Of a DNA stretch of 8,341 nt, positions 1 to 6,596 are shown piece after piece. Position numbers and translations under genes: made by a program. The first letter of the stretch is position 1, and each line of letters begins with the position of its first letter. This DNA comes from Fidelibacterota bacterium (GTDB taxonomy: Bacteria > Fidelibacterota > UBA2242): positions 1 to 8,341 of the forward strand of contig QNCV01000095.1 in assembly GCA_003645845.1 (NCBI GenBank), given 5' to 3'. Under the pieces are notes generated by a model. That model saw only the letters and a list, made by a program, of their open reading frames with translations. It did not search any database and was not told the origin of the DNA.

Positions 1-3000
1 CCACCAGAAAATCATTGGCCGGCGGGACAGATGTTACATCGATCTCAACCCATTGACGATTCGATGTATACATATTTTGTGTAAACCGGTTTAATATATT
101 ACCATCTTCATCAATTTCCGATAATTTTGCAGAAAAATAGCCCGGTTTTTCTACATGGAATTTAATCTTTTCAGGCTGAATCAAACTGTCTGCCGAGTAA
201 AATTCATTGGCGAATCCCATGCCGGGATACCACCAGTAAGCATATCCCAAAACACCCGTATCATAGGAATACTCACCTTTTTTCAGGCTGAGTCCGCCCC
301 TGGCTTGAATAATATTGGATGGCTGGCTTTGATTATTACCATAAACCGCTTCTACATAGTATTCTCTTGTATCACCCAGGTATGTATTCCAATCGATAAA
401 TCTATTCGATTGAACATAGCCAAGAAATTCAAAATGTTCCTGGTTTGCATTTTTACCAAAAACCTCATATCCTGACAAATCCGGAATATTTTCTGCGAAT
501 GTTGATGGAATTGGTGATTCATTAATTGAATTGAGGATTATTCCACCTGTTGGTTTGGTTGAGGACACATTCAATATTTCCTTTGAGACATCTGTTTTCA
601 TGATTTTTGAAATGCTCTTCGACAGAATTTTCGATGGATCAGCGGGTGAAAGCGGTACACGGATACCCTCCGGAGATGAAGCAATTATCATCGCCTTGTC
701 ACCCGGCTTCATCGTCTGAGATTTATTTATTGATGTCGGTAAATCTTCGTATAACAATACATCATCAATATACCAATCCTCTCCAAACCAGGCATTACCG
801 TAAGCATCCAGACCAACAAAACTCTGATATCTGAATCCAATCATCACCAACTGTCCGATATAGCTGCTGAGATCAATAGTGGTGTAGGTCCAGTTTTGGG
901 GTACCGGAAAAATAGATTTAACAACCGGTGATAATTCGTAGCTATAAATACTGCTAATAATCCGTACTTCGTTGGGATGAGTATCATATTCAGAAAAATA
1001 TCCGGATTGCCAAAATCCCAGTTTGTGATGACTTTTTGTTATTTTAATAAACGGAGAAATCAACCAGTCATCCATCATGACATTCGAATTTGGCAATGTA
1101 TTATATCCGGTACATATTACAATACCATTTATATCATCAGCACCCCAGTGAGCGCCGGTTGGCTGCTCCTGCCAACGCGTCCAGAAACTATCATCATAAG
1201 TAAAATCCTCATAAAAACCATCGATGTCGGAATCCATAGTCACGTTATCAATTATCCAGGTTTCACCATTTGTACTGGCATAAACAAAGGCAAAATAGAC
1301 GGTTTTCCCATAGTTATTTGCAAAATTCAGATCAATCTGCACCAGTTCCCAGTAATCAGGTAAATCCTGACTTGACCAAATGGTAGTAAAGTCACCGGGA
1401 TCAGTGCCGGCAGTTGACATCATAACCCGGTTCGGTGCATTGTCGTAATCATTATAAATTCCATAATGCCAGAAATTCAGAACACCACCGCTACTGCTGG
1501 TAATTTGAACAGGATTTGTTATCAACCATTCTTCCTGGACCTCACCGGCTTCACCATAGCTGCAATACGCCACAGCATTATCACCAATATAACCGGAAGT
1601 CCATGAATTCCCGCGAGGATCACTACCCCTGTTATAGACCTTCCAGTCGGCCGGAATGCCCCGATTAAATTTTTCATCCGTCATAATTGAATCCAGAATT
1701 GGTGGGTCCCAGGTGATGTAAGCCGCTCCCCAGATCGTACTGTCCATAGCAGCCAGATTGCGTGGTTTAGGAAGCTGATTGCTCGTTCTAAATGTAAAAT
1801 CGCCAGAATAAAACGGACCATTCCCATAACGATCATAGCCGCCGACTCGATAATGATACACTGTATCTTTCAAAAGATTGTACATTCGTATTGCATGAGT
1901 CAGATCAACATAATCATCTGTAACCGTATCTGTATAAGCCGTCGTTAAACCATATTCAACGAATGCGTTGGATGGTTCATCGGTTCCCCACCAGACACTT
2001 GCCTCATTATCATGAATTCGATATGCGGATGGCGTGTTTGTAATTTTCGGGACTGTCTGATCAATACCGGTATTAAAGGATAAAATGCTTGATTCCAATG
2101 TATCAACACCGGGAATCACTGAGGAAATCTGATAATAATAAACAGTGTTTGCGTCGAGACCATCAATTTTCACAGAGTGTTCTTTACTGAGAGTCAGGGT
2201 ATCATATACGGTATTTCCAAGATTAGCATCACCCCCCCATGTTAATCTTGCATCACTGTTTTTATTGGTCTTCCAGCGAATATCCGCTCTCCAGGAATTT
2301 TCAACAATTGCAACAGGTTCTTCGATCATCTCAAATTCATCAACGATCTCCTTCTTCGGCGGATAATAATAATATGTATTATACTGACTATTTAAATAGA
2401 TATCTGCAGAAACAGCATAATCGGTGACATTCAATTCCTGCAGTTGCCCCATTTTACTTTCCCACTCCATTTGGGTATTGAAAATAATTTTAAATTCATC
2501 GTCTGTCCAAACCATTGCGGATGTTGGTGTCGTTTCATAACCAATAACATCGGATTTATAATAAAAGTCGGATGCTGTCCAGATATCCAGAATTGGCGAA
2601 TAACAATATGATTTTGCGGACGAGGTCGGTGAATCGGCATTTTCTATCAATAGAATTATTCTGTCATCCAATTGAAAATCAATATTCTTTGATGATGTGA
2701 AAGTGAGCACTTCACTGTTCCAGTTGCCATCAATCGCATTAAACGATCTGATATGATGCTGATTATAGTTGTCACTGTATTCGATGATTCCACAAAAATC
2801 CGATGTCTCAGTTCCAACGAAATGATCAAGGTCCACACTTGTCCATTCGTCGCGTAAGGCACTATAACCATAGGCTTTCTGCCGAGTGATCCCATTTAAA
2901 AAATCATCGTTTGTCACGATCAATCCGACATGGCCATTTACATCTATGGTTGCATTGGATTTCGCATAATTTGTTACCGTTTTTTCTGACCATTCCCCTT

Positions 3001-5521
3001 TTAGACCGTTAAATGTGTGAATGATGTTGCGTGAATAGGATGCATCTTCCGTAATCACAAATCCAGCCGCTTCGCCGGCATTTACGGTGACAATTGACTG
3101 ATCGTTTGGAATCGTTATCTTCCGAAAATTATCACATACCGGACTAAATGCCCAGACCGGTTTATAATTGTTGACATTATCATACCAGGCCAGGAATAAA
3201 CCTTTTTGAAAGATCAGGTCTGTTATTCCGTTATAACTCTCAATTGTCTCAGGTAGCCATTTTTGATCTATGCCGTTGTAAATGTAGCCAATCCATTGAT
3301 TTCCTGATTTTGTTCCCTGAACAATAAAATTCTGACCAAGCAGCGGTTTTTCAAGATCAGGCCCATAAGGAAGGTTTTTTACTTGCCAATTATCATCACC
3401 AAGACTATATGTCAGGACTCTATCATATACACTGTTTCGGTCTTGCGCAATAACTGCGATTTTATCATTCAGACTGATAACCAGATCATCTTTATAGTCA
3501 TAACGATCAATTATTCCATCGATTGAAGCCGGTTTCCAACTTTTTGCTATTAAATCATAGACCTCAACAGTAACATTTTCTAAAAGAGTATCGTTCGACG
3601 CAGTTTCCATCCCTTTTAGAATAACAGCCAGGCTATCTGTCACCTTTGAATTTAAATAGTGTGATGGATAATTTGTAAAATTGATTAATCGCGAATCCCA
3701 GACATTGTCAATACTGTTATAAACCTGCATCCAGTTATCGTGAGTTGTCCCATCTTTCCATAGTAATCCGATATTATCACCAAGATTAAATCCTGTCGGC
3801 TCACTTATAATCCGTGTTTGAGCAGATACACTGTTTGTCCGGGCATCGTAAAGGATGGCTCTCATCATTGCTGAACTTTTACTCAGAATTAAACCGACAT
3901 TATCATCAATTATTGCAATTTCCCGCCCCAAATTTGTATAAGATATCGAACTATATTGCCATGCTCCGGTATAGGCGCTGTAACTGATTAACTGGTCATC
4001 TCCGCTTGTCAAATCCCTGATAAATAAAACTGATGTGTTGCCAATTGCCGCGAGTCTGATCTGTGATCCAAGTGAATAATTACTTTCAGTACCAGTAATC
4101 AGACTGCTCGCAGTAGCATTCATATTTTCATCAATATCAATCCGGAAATATCTGCCATTTAATCTGCCATCGATTCCAATTGTATATAAATCACCATTAT
4201 TTCCATTTTCCCAGTCTTTTTTATTTACAATTGCCAAACCATTCTGAAAATCCCATAATAATAATGAATCAGTCATAGATGTAGACCGGAATTCAGTTCC
4301 GGATGATATATCAAATCCGTAAATATCCCGTACTCCACCTGGATTGTAATTGTCAGAATTCCGCCAGTCTTCCCATAATACTATCCCATTTGATATCAGC
4401 GGTCTTTCCTGAGTATTGGCATCAATACAAATATCAAAAACACCACCATCATCGATAGTCCCGTATAGTTCATCTGCCCCTAGATCATAGCCGACAATAT
4501 CTCCGGGATCTTTTTCAGTCCAGACAATGTAGCGGCCATTAACATTATATGAAGAATTAAAACCTCTGCCGATATTCGATCGTATTGTTCCGTGAATATC
4601 ATCGGCCGTTCCAAAAACTCCGTCCGCACCGAGACTATAAACTACCAAATCCGATACATTGGTTTCCGAATGAGTATAATTGAAAACGATGGTATTTTTA
4701 TCCATCTCCGGTTTTCCAAATTTATCGTATATCCATTGGGCTGGAATCGAATCCGCTAAGAATTCCAATGTTTCACCGGTTTCAATATTATAACCATAAA
4801 TTTGATTATTCCAGCCGTTTCCTTTACTGCCATTCCGCAGCATCCATTTATCCGATGCACCAAAGCCTTCAAAACCATAACCAAAGTTATTTACTGACCC
4901 TTTCTCACCGGTAATAACATCAAACCAGTAGTACCTCATATTTGAATTATTGATTGAAGGGTCATAATAATGAAATGCATAGTACAGTTTATTCCCACCG
5001 CTTGTGATAACCAACGGTTCATCGTTTTCCAGCATCGGATCAATATTATGTGACCAACGTTCTTTTGTAACTAAATTGTAAAATTCAACACCATTCATTT
5101 TCCCATCAACACCAGTCCGAATATACCCAACAATATCTCCAGCCATGGCAACATATTGCTGCCATGCAGATAATCCGCCAGAGCCCTGGTTTCCGGATTC
5201 AACAATCAACGACACAGGAATCCCAGCATTTGCAACCGGATTCAATGGATCTCGCAGATAATTATTTTCAGGAAGTACAGGGATAAATGGTACATCGGTT
5301 TTCTGCAGTTCAATAAAAATTTGATCACTACATTTGCCTATCAGATTCCCATCAATTCGGACAATATTGGTTATTTCATTTCTCAATCCTATGGGCAATC
5401 GTTGAAAATCTTCATCGGCCACCTTAATTAATTGAGAACCGTAAACATTCATTGAAATAATAAAATATAAAATAGCAACAATGCTGTGAAATACCCTTGA
5501 TATTTTTAACATATTTGACAT
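1..5521 (-). CDS. giant secreted multidomain beta-propeller / FN3 / cleaved-adhesin protein (3' end beyond window)
   Basis: One frame stays open for 1840 codons with no stop and reaches the left edge, so the C-terminus is missing. The chosen ATG has AAGGA seven bases upstream; a second ATG three codons in is possible. Residues 1-29 form a signal peptide, with a basic start, a hydrophobic core near 14-24 and likely cleavage after VYG or YGS. Residues about 100-460 hold strand-turn units such as FDVITGE and YNIETGE plus two GTxDD loops, as in TolB-like propellers. Residues about 514-985 hold eleven Tyr/Phe-x6-Trp units. FN3-like domains lie at about 1068-1150 and 1154-1248. A third begins at 1250 (PKPRNL, W1271-DPP) and seems to resume at 1684 (GYEVF to PSN 1736), with two cleaved-adhesin jelly rolls between. 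A further jelly-roll-like segment (YWWYPGMGFA, EKIKFHVEKPG) is cut by the edge. No catalytic motif is recognisable. It is probably an exported cell-surface or extracellular binding protein; a sorting domain may follow outside the window. The reading frame is certain, the function unknown. Confidence 0.93.
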   Translation of the reverse strand, partial: MSNMLKISRVFHSIVAILYFIISMNVYGSQLIKVADEDFQRLPIGLRNEITNIVRIDGNLIGKCSDQIFIELQKTDVPFIPVLPENNYLRDPLNPVANAGIPVSLIVESGNQGSGGLSAWQQYVAMAGDIVGYIRTGVDGKMNGVEFYNLVTKERWSHNIDPMLENDEPLVITSGGNKLYYAFHYYDPSINNSNMRYYWFDVITGEKGSVNNFGYGFEGFGASDKWMLRNGSKGNGWNNQIYGYNIETGETLEFLADSIPAQWIYDKFGKPEMDKNTIVFNYTHSETNVSDLVVYSLGADGVFGTADDIHGTIRSNIGRGFNSSYNVNGRYIVWTEKDPGDIVGYDLGADELYGTIDDGGVFDICIDANTQERPLISNGIVLWEDWRNSDNYNPGGVRDIYGFDISSGTEFRSTSMTDSLLLWDFQNGLAIVNKKDWENGNNGDLYTIGIDGRLNGRYFRIDIDENMNATASSLITGTESNYSLGSQIRLAAIGNTSVLFIRDLTSGDDQLISYSAYTGAWQYSSISYTNLGREIAIIDDNVGLILSKSSAMMRAILYDARTNSVSAQTRIISEPTGFNLGDNIGLLWKDGTTHDNWMQVYNSIDNVWDSRLINFTNYPSHYLNSKVTDSLAVILKGMETASNDTLLENVTVEVYDLIAKSWKPASIDGIIDRYDYKDDLVISLNDKIAVIAQDRNSVYDRVLTYSLGDDNWQVKNLPYGPDLEKPLLGQNFIVQGTKSGNQWIGYIYNGIDQKWLPETIESYNGITDLIFQKGLFLAWYDNVNNYKPVWAFSPVCDNFRKITIPNDQSIVTVNAGEAAGFVITEDASYSRNIIHTFNGLKGEWSEKTVTNYAKSNATIDVNGHVGLIVTNDDFLNGITRQKAYGYSALRDEWTSVDLDHFVGTETSDFCGIIEYSDNYNQHHIRSFNAIDGNWNSEVLTFTSSKNIDFQLDDRIILLIENADSPTSSAKSYCYSPILDIWTASDFYYKSDVIGYETTPTSAMVWTDDEFKIIFNTQMEWESKMGQLQELNVTDYAVSADIYLNSQYNTYYYYPPKKEIVDEFEMIEEPVAIVENSWRADIRWKTNKNSDARLTWGGDANLGNTVYDTLTLSKEHSVKIDGLDANTVYYYQISSVIPGVDTLESSILSFNTGIDQTVPKITNTPSAYRIHDNEASVWWGTDEPSNAFVEYGLTTAYTDTVTDDYVDLTHAIRMYNLLKDTVYHYRVGGYDRYGNGPFYSGDFTFRTSNQLPKPRNLAAMDSTIWGAAYITWDPPILDSIMTDEKFNRGIPADWKVYNRGSDPRGNSWTSGYIGDNAVAYCSYGEAGEVQEEWLITNPVQITSSSGGVLNFWHYGIYNDYDNAPNRVMMSTAGTDPGDFTTIWSSQDLPDYWELVQIDLNFANNYGKTVYFAFVYASTNGETWIIDNVTMDSDIDGFYEDFTYDDSFWTRWQEQPTGAHWGADDINGIVICTGYNTLPNSNVMMDDWLISPFIKITKSHHKLGFWQSGYFSEYDTHPNEVRIISSIYSYELSPVVKSIFPVPQNWTYTTIDLSSYIGQLVMIGFRYQSFVGLDAYGNAWFGEDWYIDDVLLYEDLPTSINKSQTMKPGDKAMIIASSPEGIRVPLSPADPSKILSKSISKIMKTDVSKEILNVSSTKPTGGIILNSINESPIPSTFAENIPDLSGYEVFGKNANQEHFEFLGYVQSNRFIDWNTYLGDTREYYVEAVYGNNQSQPSNIIQARGGLSLKKGEYSYDTGVLGYAYWWYPGMGFANEFYSADSLIQPEKIKFHVEKPGYFSAKLSEIDEDGNILNRFTQNMYTSNRQWVEIDVTSVPPANDFLV
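743..1222 (-). other. second cleaved-adhesin ('choice-of-anchor J') jelly-roll domain in the giant CDS
   Basis: Residues about 1434-1593 repeat the layout of the preceding domain. The segment FYEDFTYDDSFW opens it, MMDDWLISPFIKI is the WLisP strand, LGFWQSGYF follows, then the IDLSSYIGQLVMIGFRY strand typical of the family, and DWYIDDVLLYED closes it. It lies only a few residues after the first copy, so the two form a tandem. Sequence identity between the copies looks low, which points to an old duplication or independent recruitment. Confidence 0.8.
1235..1675 (-). other. first cleaved-adhesin ('choice-of-anchor J') jelly-roll domain in the giant CDS
   Basis: Residues about 1283-1429 begin EKFNRGIPADW, matching the 'E.F....P.gW' opening of the family. 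They continue with EEWLITNPVQI, a match to the 'd.WLitP.i' strand, then LNFWHY, and close with WIIDNVTM, the family's 'w.iDdv.v' ending. All four landmarks fall in the expected order. The family (Pfam Cleaved_Adhesin and related domains) is a beta-sandwich frequent in secreted and cell-surface proteins of Bacteroidota and related phyla, where some members bind protein or carbohydrate. The ligand here is unknown. Confidence 0.8.
1778..2320 (-). other. two fibronectin-III-like domains in the giant CDS
   Basis: Residues 1068-1150 and 1154-1248 each show the FN3 pattern. An early strand carries a Trp (ADIRWKTN, ASVWWGTD), and a late LxxxTxYxYxI strand carries the tyrosine corner (LDANTVYYYQIS, LLKDTVYHYRVG). 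A final SFNT or FTFRT strand closes the domain. The phrase 'EYGLTTAYTDTV' in the second domain is the form common in bacterial FN3 domains found in extracellular enzymes and adhesins. These are probably structural spacers. Confidence 0.75.
2579..3982 (-). other. eleven-unit kelch-like Tyr/Phe-x6-Trp protein repeat array within the giant CDS
   Basis: Eleven units share the pattern [YF]-[SND]-x5-[W/F/V], for example YSAYTGAW, YNSIDNVW, YSLGDDNW, YNGIDQKW, YSALRDEW and FNAIDGNW. The last position falls at residues 521, 565 (Val), 608, 662, 712, 755, 799 (Phe), 844, 893, 934 and 981. The period is therefore 41-54 residues, the usual size of one four-stranded propeller blade. A hydrophobic strand of the type 'VGLIV' or 'IAVIA' often precedes the motif. 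The Tyr-x6-Trp spacing recalls kelch repeats, but the diagnostic kelch Gly-Gly pair is not obvious, so this is called kelch-like only. Eleven blades are too many for one usual 6-8-bladed propeller, so two propellers, or one sharing blades with the upstream region, are plausible. The repeats are diverged at DNA level, so this is an old protein repeat and not a recent DNA duplication. Confidence 0.7.
4448..4635 (-). other. pair of LGAD-x3-GTxDD acidic loops in the first propeller region
   Basis: Two copies of a loop occur 51 residues apart: LGADGVFGTADD at residues 296-307 and LGADELYGTIDD at residues 347-358. Each follows a 'VVYSL' or 'VGYDL' strand and precedes another strand. The dense Asp pattern resembles Ca-binding loops in secreted proteins, and the phrase 'D-GxFGTxDD' is familiar to me from TolB-like propeller proteins. 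Metal binding is an inference. The spacing equals about one propeller blade, which supports a blade-by-blade repeat in this part of the protein. Confidence 0.5.
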
Positions 5522-5526
5522 TTAAT

Positions 5527-5534
5527 ATTCCTTT
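5527..5534 (-). promoter_or_regulatory. Shine-Dalgarno site of the giant secreted-protein gene
   Basis: Read on the minus strand this is AAAGGAAT, with AAGGA ending seven bases before the ATG at 5521. The spacing favours that ATG over the second one at 5512, for which the site would be sixteen bases away. Confidence 0.65.
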
Positions 5535-5554
5535 AATTAATTAATTTACACAAC

Positions 5555-5584
5555 AGTATATTAGAATACTTATAAACAATTCAA
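5555..5584 (-). promoter_or_regulatory. candidate sigma-70-like promoter of the giant secreted-protein gene
   Basis: On the minus strand, TTGAAT (5584-5579, four of six matches to the -35 consensus) and TATACT (5560-5555, five of six matches to the -10 consensus) are separated by 18 bases. The -10 lies about 33 bases before the start codon, leaving a short leader. The region is very AT-rich, so chance matches are likely. If the host belongs to Bacteroidota proper, a different promoter consensus (TAnnTTTG) would be expected, and I do not see it here. Confidence 0.3.
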
Positions 5585-5656
5585 AGAAAAATATTTAAAA
5601 AGTGATTTATGTTACAAAATACATCAGTAACCAATCGAATATTATAAATTAAAAAT

Positions 5657-5663
5657 AAGGAGA
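5657..5663 (+). promoter_or_regulatory. Shine-Dalgarno site of the OsmC-family gene
   Basis: AAGGAGA stands seven bases before the ATG at 5671. This is a strong, well-placed site and fixes the start. The translation signal is intact although the gene it serves is broken, which fits a recent loss. I see no convincing promoter between 5585 and 5656; TATAAA at 5643 has no good partner. Confidence 0.75.
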
Positions 5664-5670
5664 TGTTTTT

Positions 5671-6041
5671 ATGGAAATGGTTGTTGATTCACCGGAAGGA
5701 TTACGAGTAGATACTCATTTTGGCAACCAGACGGTTAAAACCGATCAGCCGGTCAGGGCCGGTGGCGGCGATTCTGCGCCGGAATATATGTCCTGGGATT
5801 TTGTAAACAACGCGGTTTATCAACCGAAAATATTCGAATTATCCAACGGTTGCAAAGCAATCCAATGACGGGAATGATCGGCAATATTGAATTGGAAATA
5901 CAGGTCCCACCGGAATTTCCGGAGAAATATTATGATGCCTTGGTCCGCTCGGCTAATCAGTGTGCCGTAAAAAAACATCTGGAAACACCCCCAAAATTTG
6001 ATGTTTGTACAAAAGTAACCGAAGCTATGCCAGCCGATTAA
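5671..6041 (+). pseudogene. OsmC-family thiol peroxidase gene broken by an internal ~43-base deletion
   Basis: The first frame reads MEMVVDSPEGLRVD, then TDQPVRAGGGDSAP (to residue 37), a standard start for the short OsmC/OhrA-type family. It then departs into unrelated residues and stops at 5868. The +2 frame, read from 5775, continues the family exactly: CAGIYVLGFCKQRGLSTENI, then GMIGNIELEIQVPPEFPEKY, then NQCAVKKHLE with the second conserved Cys, ending at 6041. Only the usual 'xPFDLFLASIGT'-like stretch between SAP and CAG is missing. The two frames differ by an amount that fits a loss of 3n+1 bases; restoring 43 bases would give about 138 residues, the normal length. OsmC proteins reduce organic hydroperoxides with two cysteines, so this product would be inactive. 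There are no other lesions, and the ribosome site and terminator are intact, so the loss is recent, or is a strain or assembly variant. Confidence 0.88.
5775..5783 (+). repeat. deletion junction in the OsmC-family gene, likely collapsed short direct repeat
   Basis: TGCGCCGGA reads as the end of S-A-P-(E) in the upstream frame (GCG CCG GA). The same bases read as C-A-G (TGC GCC GGA) in the downstream frame, which is the family's catalytic-cysteine motif. One stretch thus supplies both sides of the missing segment. This is what remains after two copies of a nine-base or slightly longer direct repeat collapse into one by replication slippage. The ancestral second copy is inferred, not seen. Confidence 0.65.
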
Positions 6042-6065
6042 GGAAAATACAATCCAAATCTTATA

Positions 6066-6100
6066 AAGCCGTGGTCAAATGATCACGGCTTATTTTATTT
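6066..6100 (+). terminator. Rho-independent terminator after the OsmC-family gene
   Basis: An 11-base-pair stem, AAGCCGTGGTC against GATCACGGCTT with a single G-T wobble, closes a four-base AAAT loop. It is followed at once by ATTTTATTT. The hairpin starts about 25 bases after the stop codon at 6041. It separates the OsmC gene from the membrane-protein gene downstream, which therefore needs its own promoter. Confidence 0.85.
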
Positions 6101-6149
6101 GGATGATTCCTTTCATTTTGTCTTATATTTCTGCTAAATTTTCCCAACG

Positions 6150-6557
6150 ATGATAATCGAATTTATTAAGCAACACGAAGTATTACTGATCTGGCTGACA
6201 TCCGTTTCTATCGTCACCTTTTTCGGAACGATTGCTTTCATCCCTGTTCTTTTAATTCGAATGTCGCCGGATTATTTTCTGAGTGAAAATCGGGTTCCCC
6301 TGCGTAAACGACACCATTTTTTTGCCAGATTATGCCTCCTGATCATTAAAAATATCGCCGGGGCCTTATTTCTGATTGCCGGATTTGTTATGCTGTTCAT
6401 CCCCGGTCAGGGCTTGCTGACAATATTAATCGGTATCTCACTGCTGAATTTCCCGGGAAAGCGTAAATTGGAACGGAAATTAATTCTTCATCCGAAAGTG
6501 CTACCGGTTATCAATTCCATTCGTCAGAAAGCCGGAAAAGCGCCATTAATATTATAA
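6150..6557 (+). CDS. small PGPGW-type integral membrane protein
   Basis: The 135-residue product has a hydrophobic segment at about 11-37 and a second hydrophobic stretch at about 61-100, broken by IPGQG at 84-88. After this comes LLTILIGISLLNFPGKRKLER, then a basic C-terminal tail with HPKVLPVINSIRQKAGKAPL. The pattern 'lPGqGlLtiliGl.lL.fPGKR..er' is the hallmark of the PGPGW family of putative transmembrane proteins, whose function is unknown to me. The start is constrained by an in-frame stop at 6135, and no upstream ATG, GTG or TTG is available. No Shine-Dalgarno sequence is visible before the ATG, so the transcript may be leaderless or very short-leadered; an AT-rich TATATT lies at 6124. 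The gene stands alone between a terminator and a convergent operon. The family call is fairly sure, the role unknown. Confidence 0.85.
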   Translation: MIIEFIKQHEVLLIWLTSVSIVTFFGTIAFIPVLLIRMSPDYFLSENRVPLRKRHHFFARLCLLIIKNIAGALFLIAGFVMLFIPGQGLLTILIGISLLNFPGKRKLERKLILHPKVLPVINSIRQKAGKAPLIL

Positions 6558-6596
6558 TAACCTGCTTCTGTTAATAAATATCCGATAGAAATAAGT

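Noticed and set aside
155..1363. Several plus-strand ORFs of 62-128 codons
   Set aside because: They lie wholly inside the long minus-strand frame, which has a signal peptide and recognisable domains. Their translations have no ribosome sites and no recognisable domain.
2145..2895. Small plus-strand and minus-strand ORFs in the middle of the giant gene
   Set aside because: They are in other frames of the same continuous coding sequence, and the repeat motif at W893, W934 and W981 and the FN3 domain run straight through them.
5688..5709. Similarity of SPEGLRV in the OsmC-family gene to SPEGIRV in the giant protein linker
   Set aside because: The match is only seven residues with one substitution. 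The phrase is normal for the OsmC family N-terminus, and the flanking sequences are unrelated, so I take it as chance.
5850..6041. Independent 63-codon gene with an alternative TTG start
   Set aside because: Its protein is the C-terminal half of the OsmC family, and the same frame continues upstream to 5775 with family residues. No ribosome site precedes the TTG. It is part of the broken gene.
6558..6596. Possible bidirectional terminator between the convergent genes
   Set aside because: The 39-base gap was searched for a hairpin with a T-tract on either strand, and none with a convincing stem was found.
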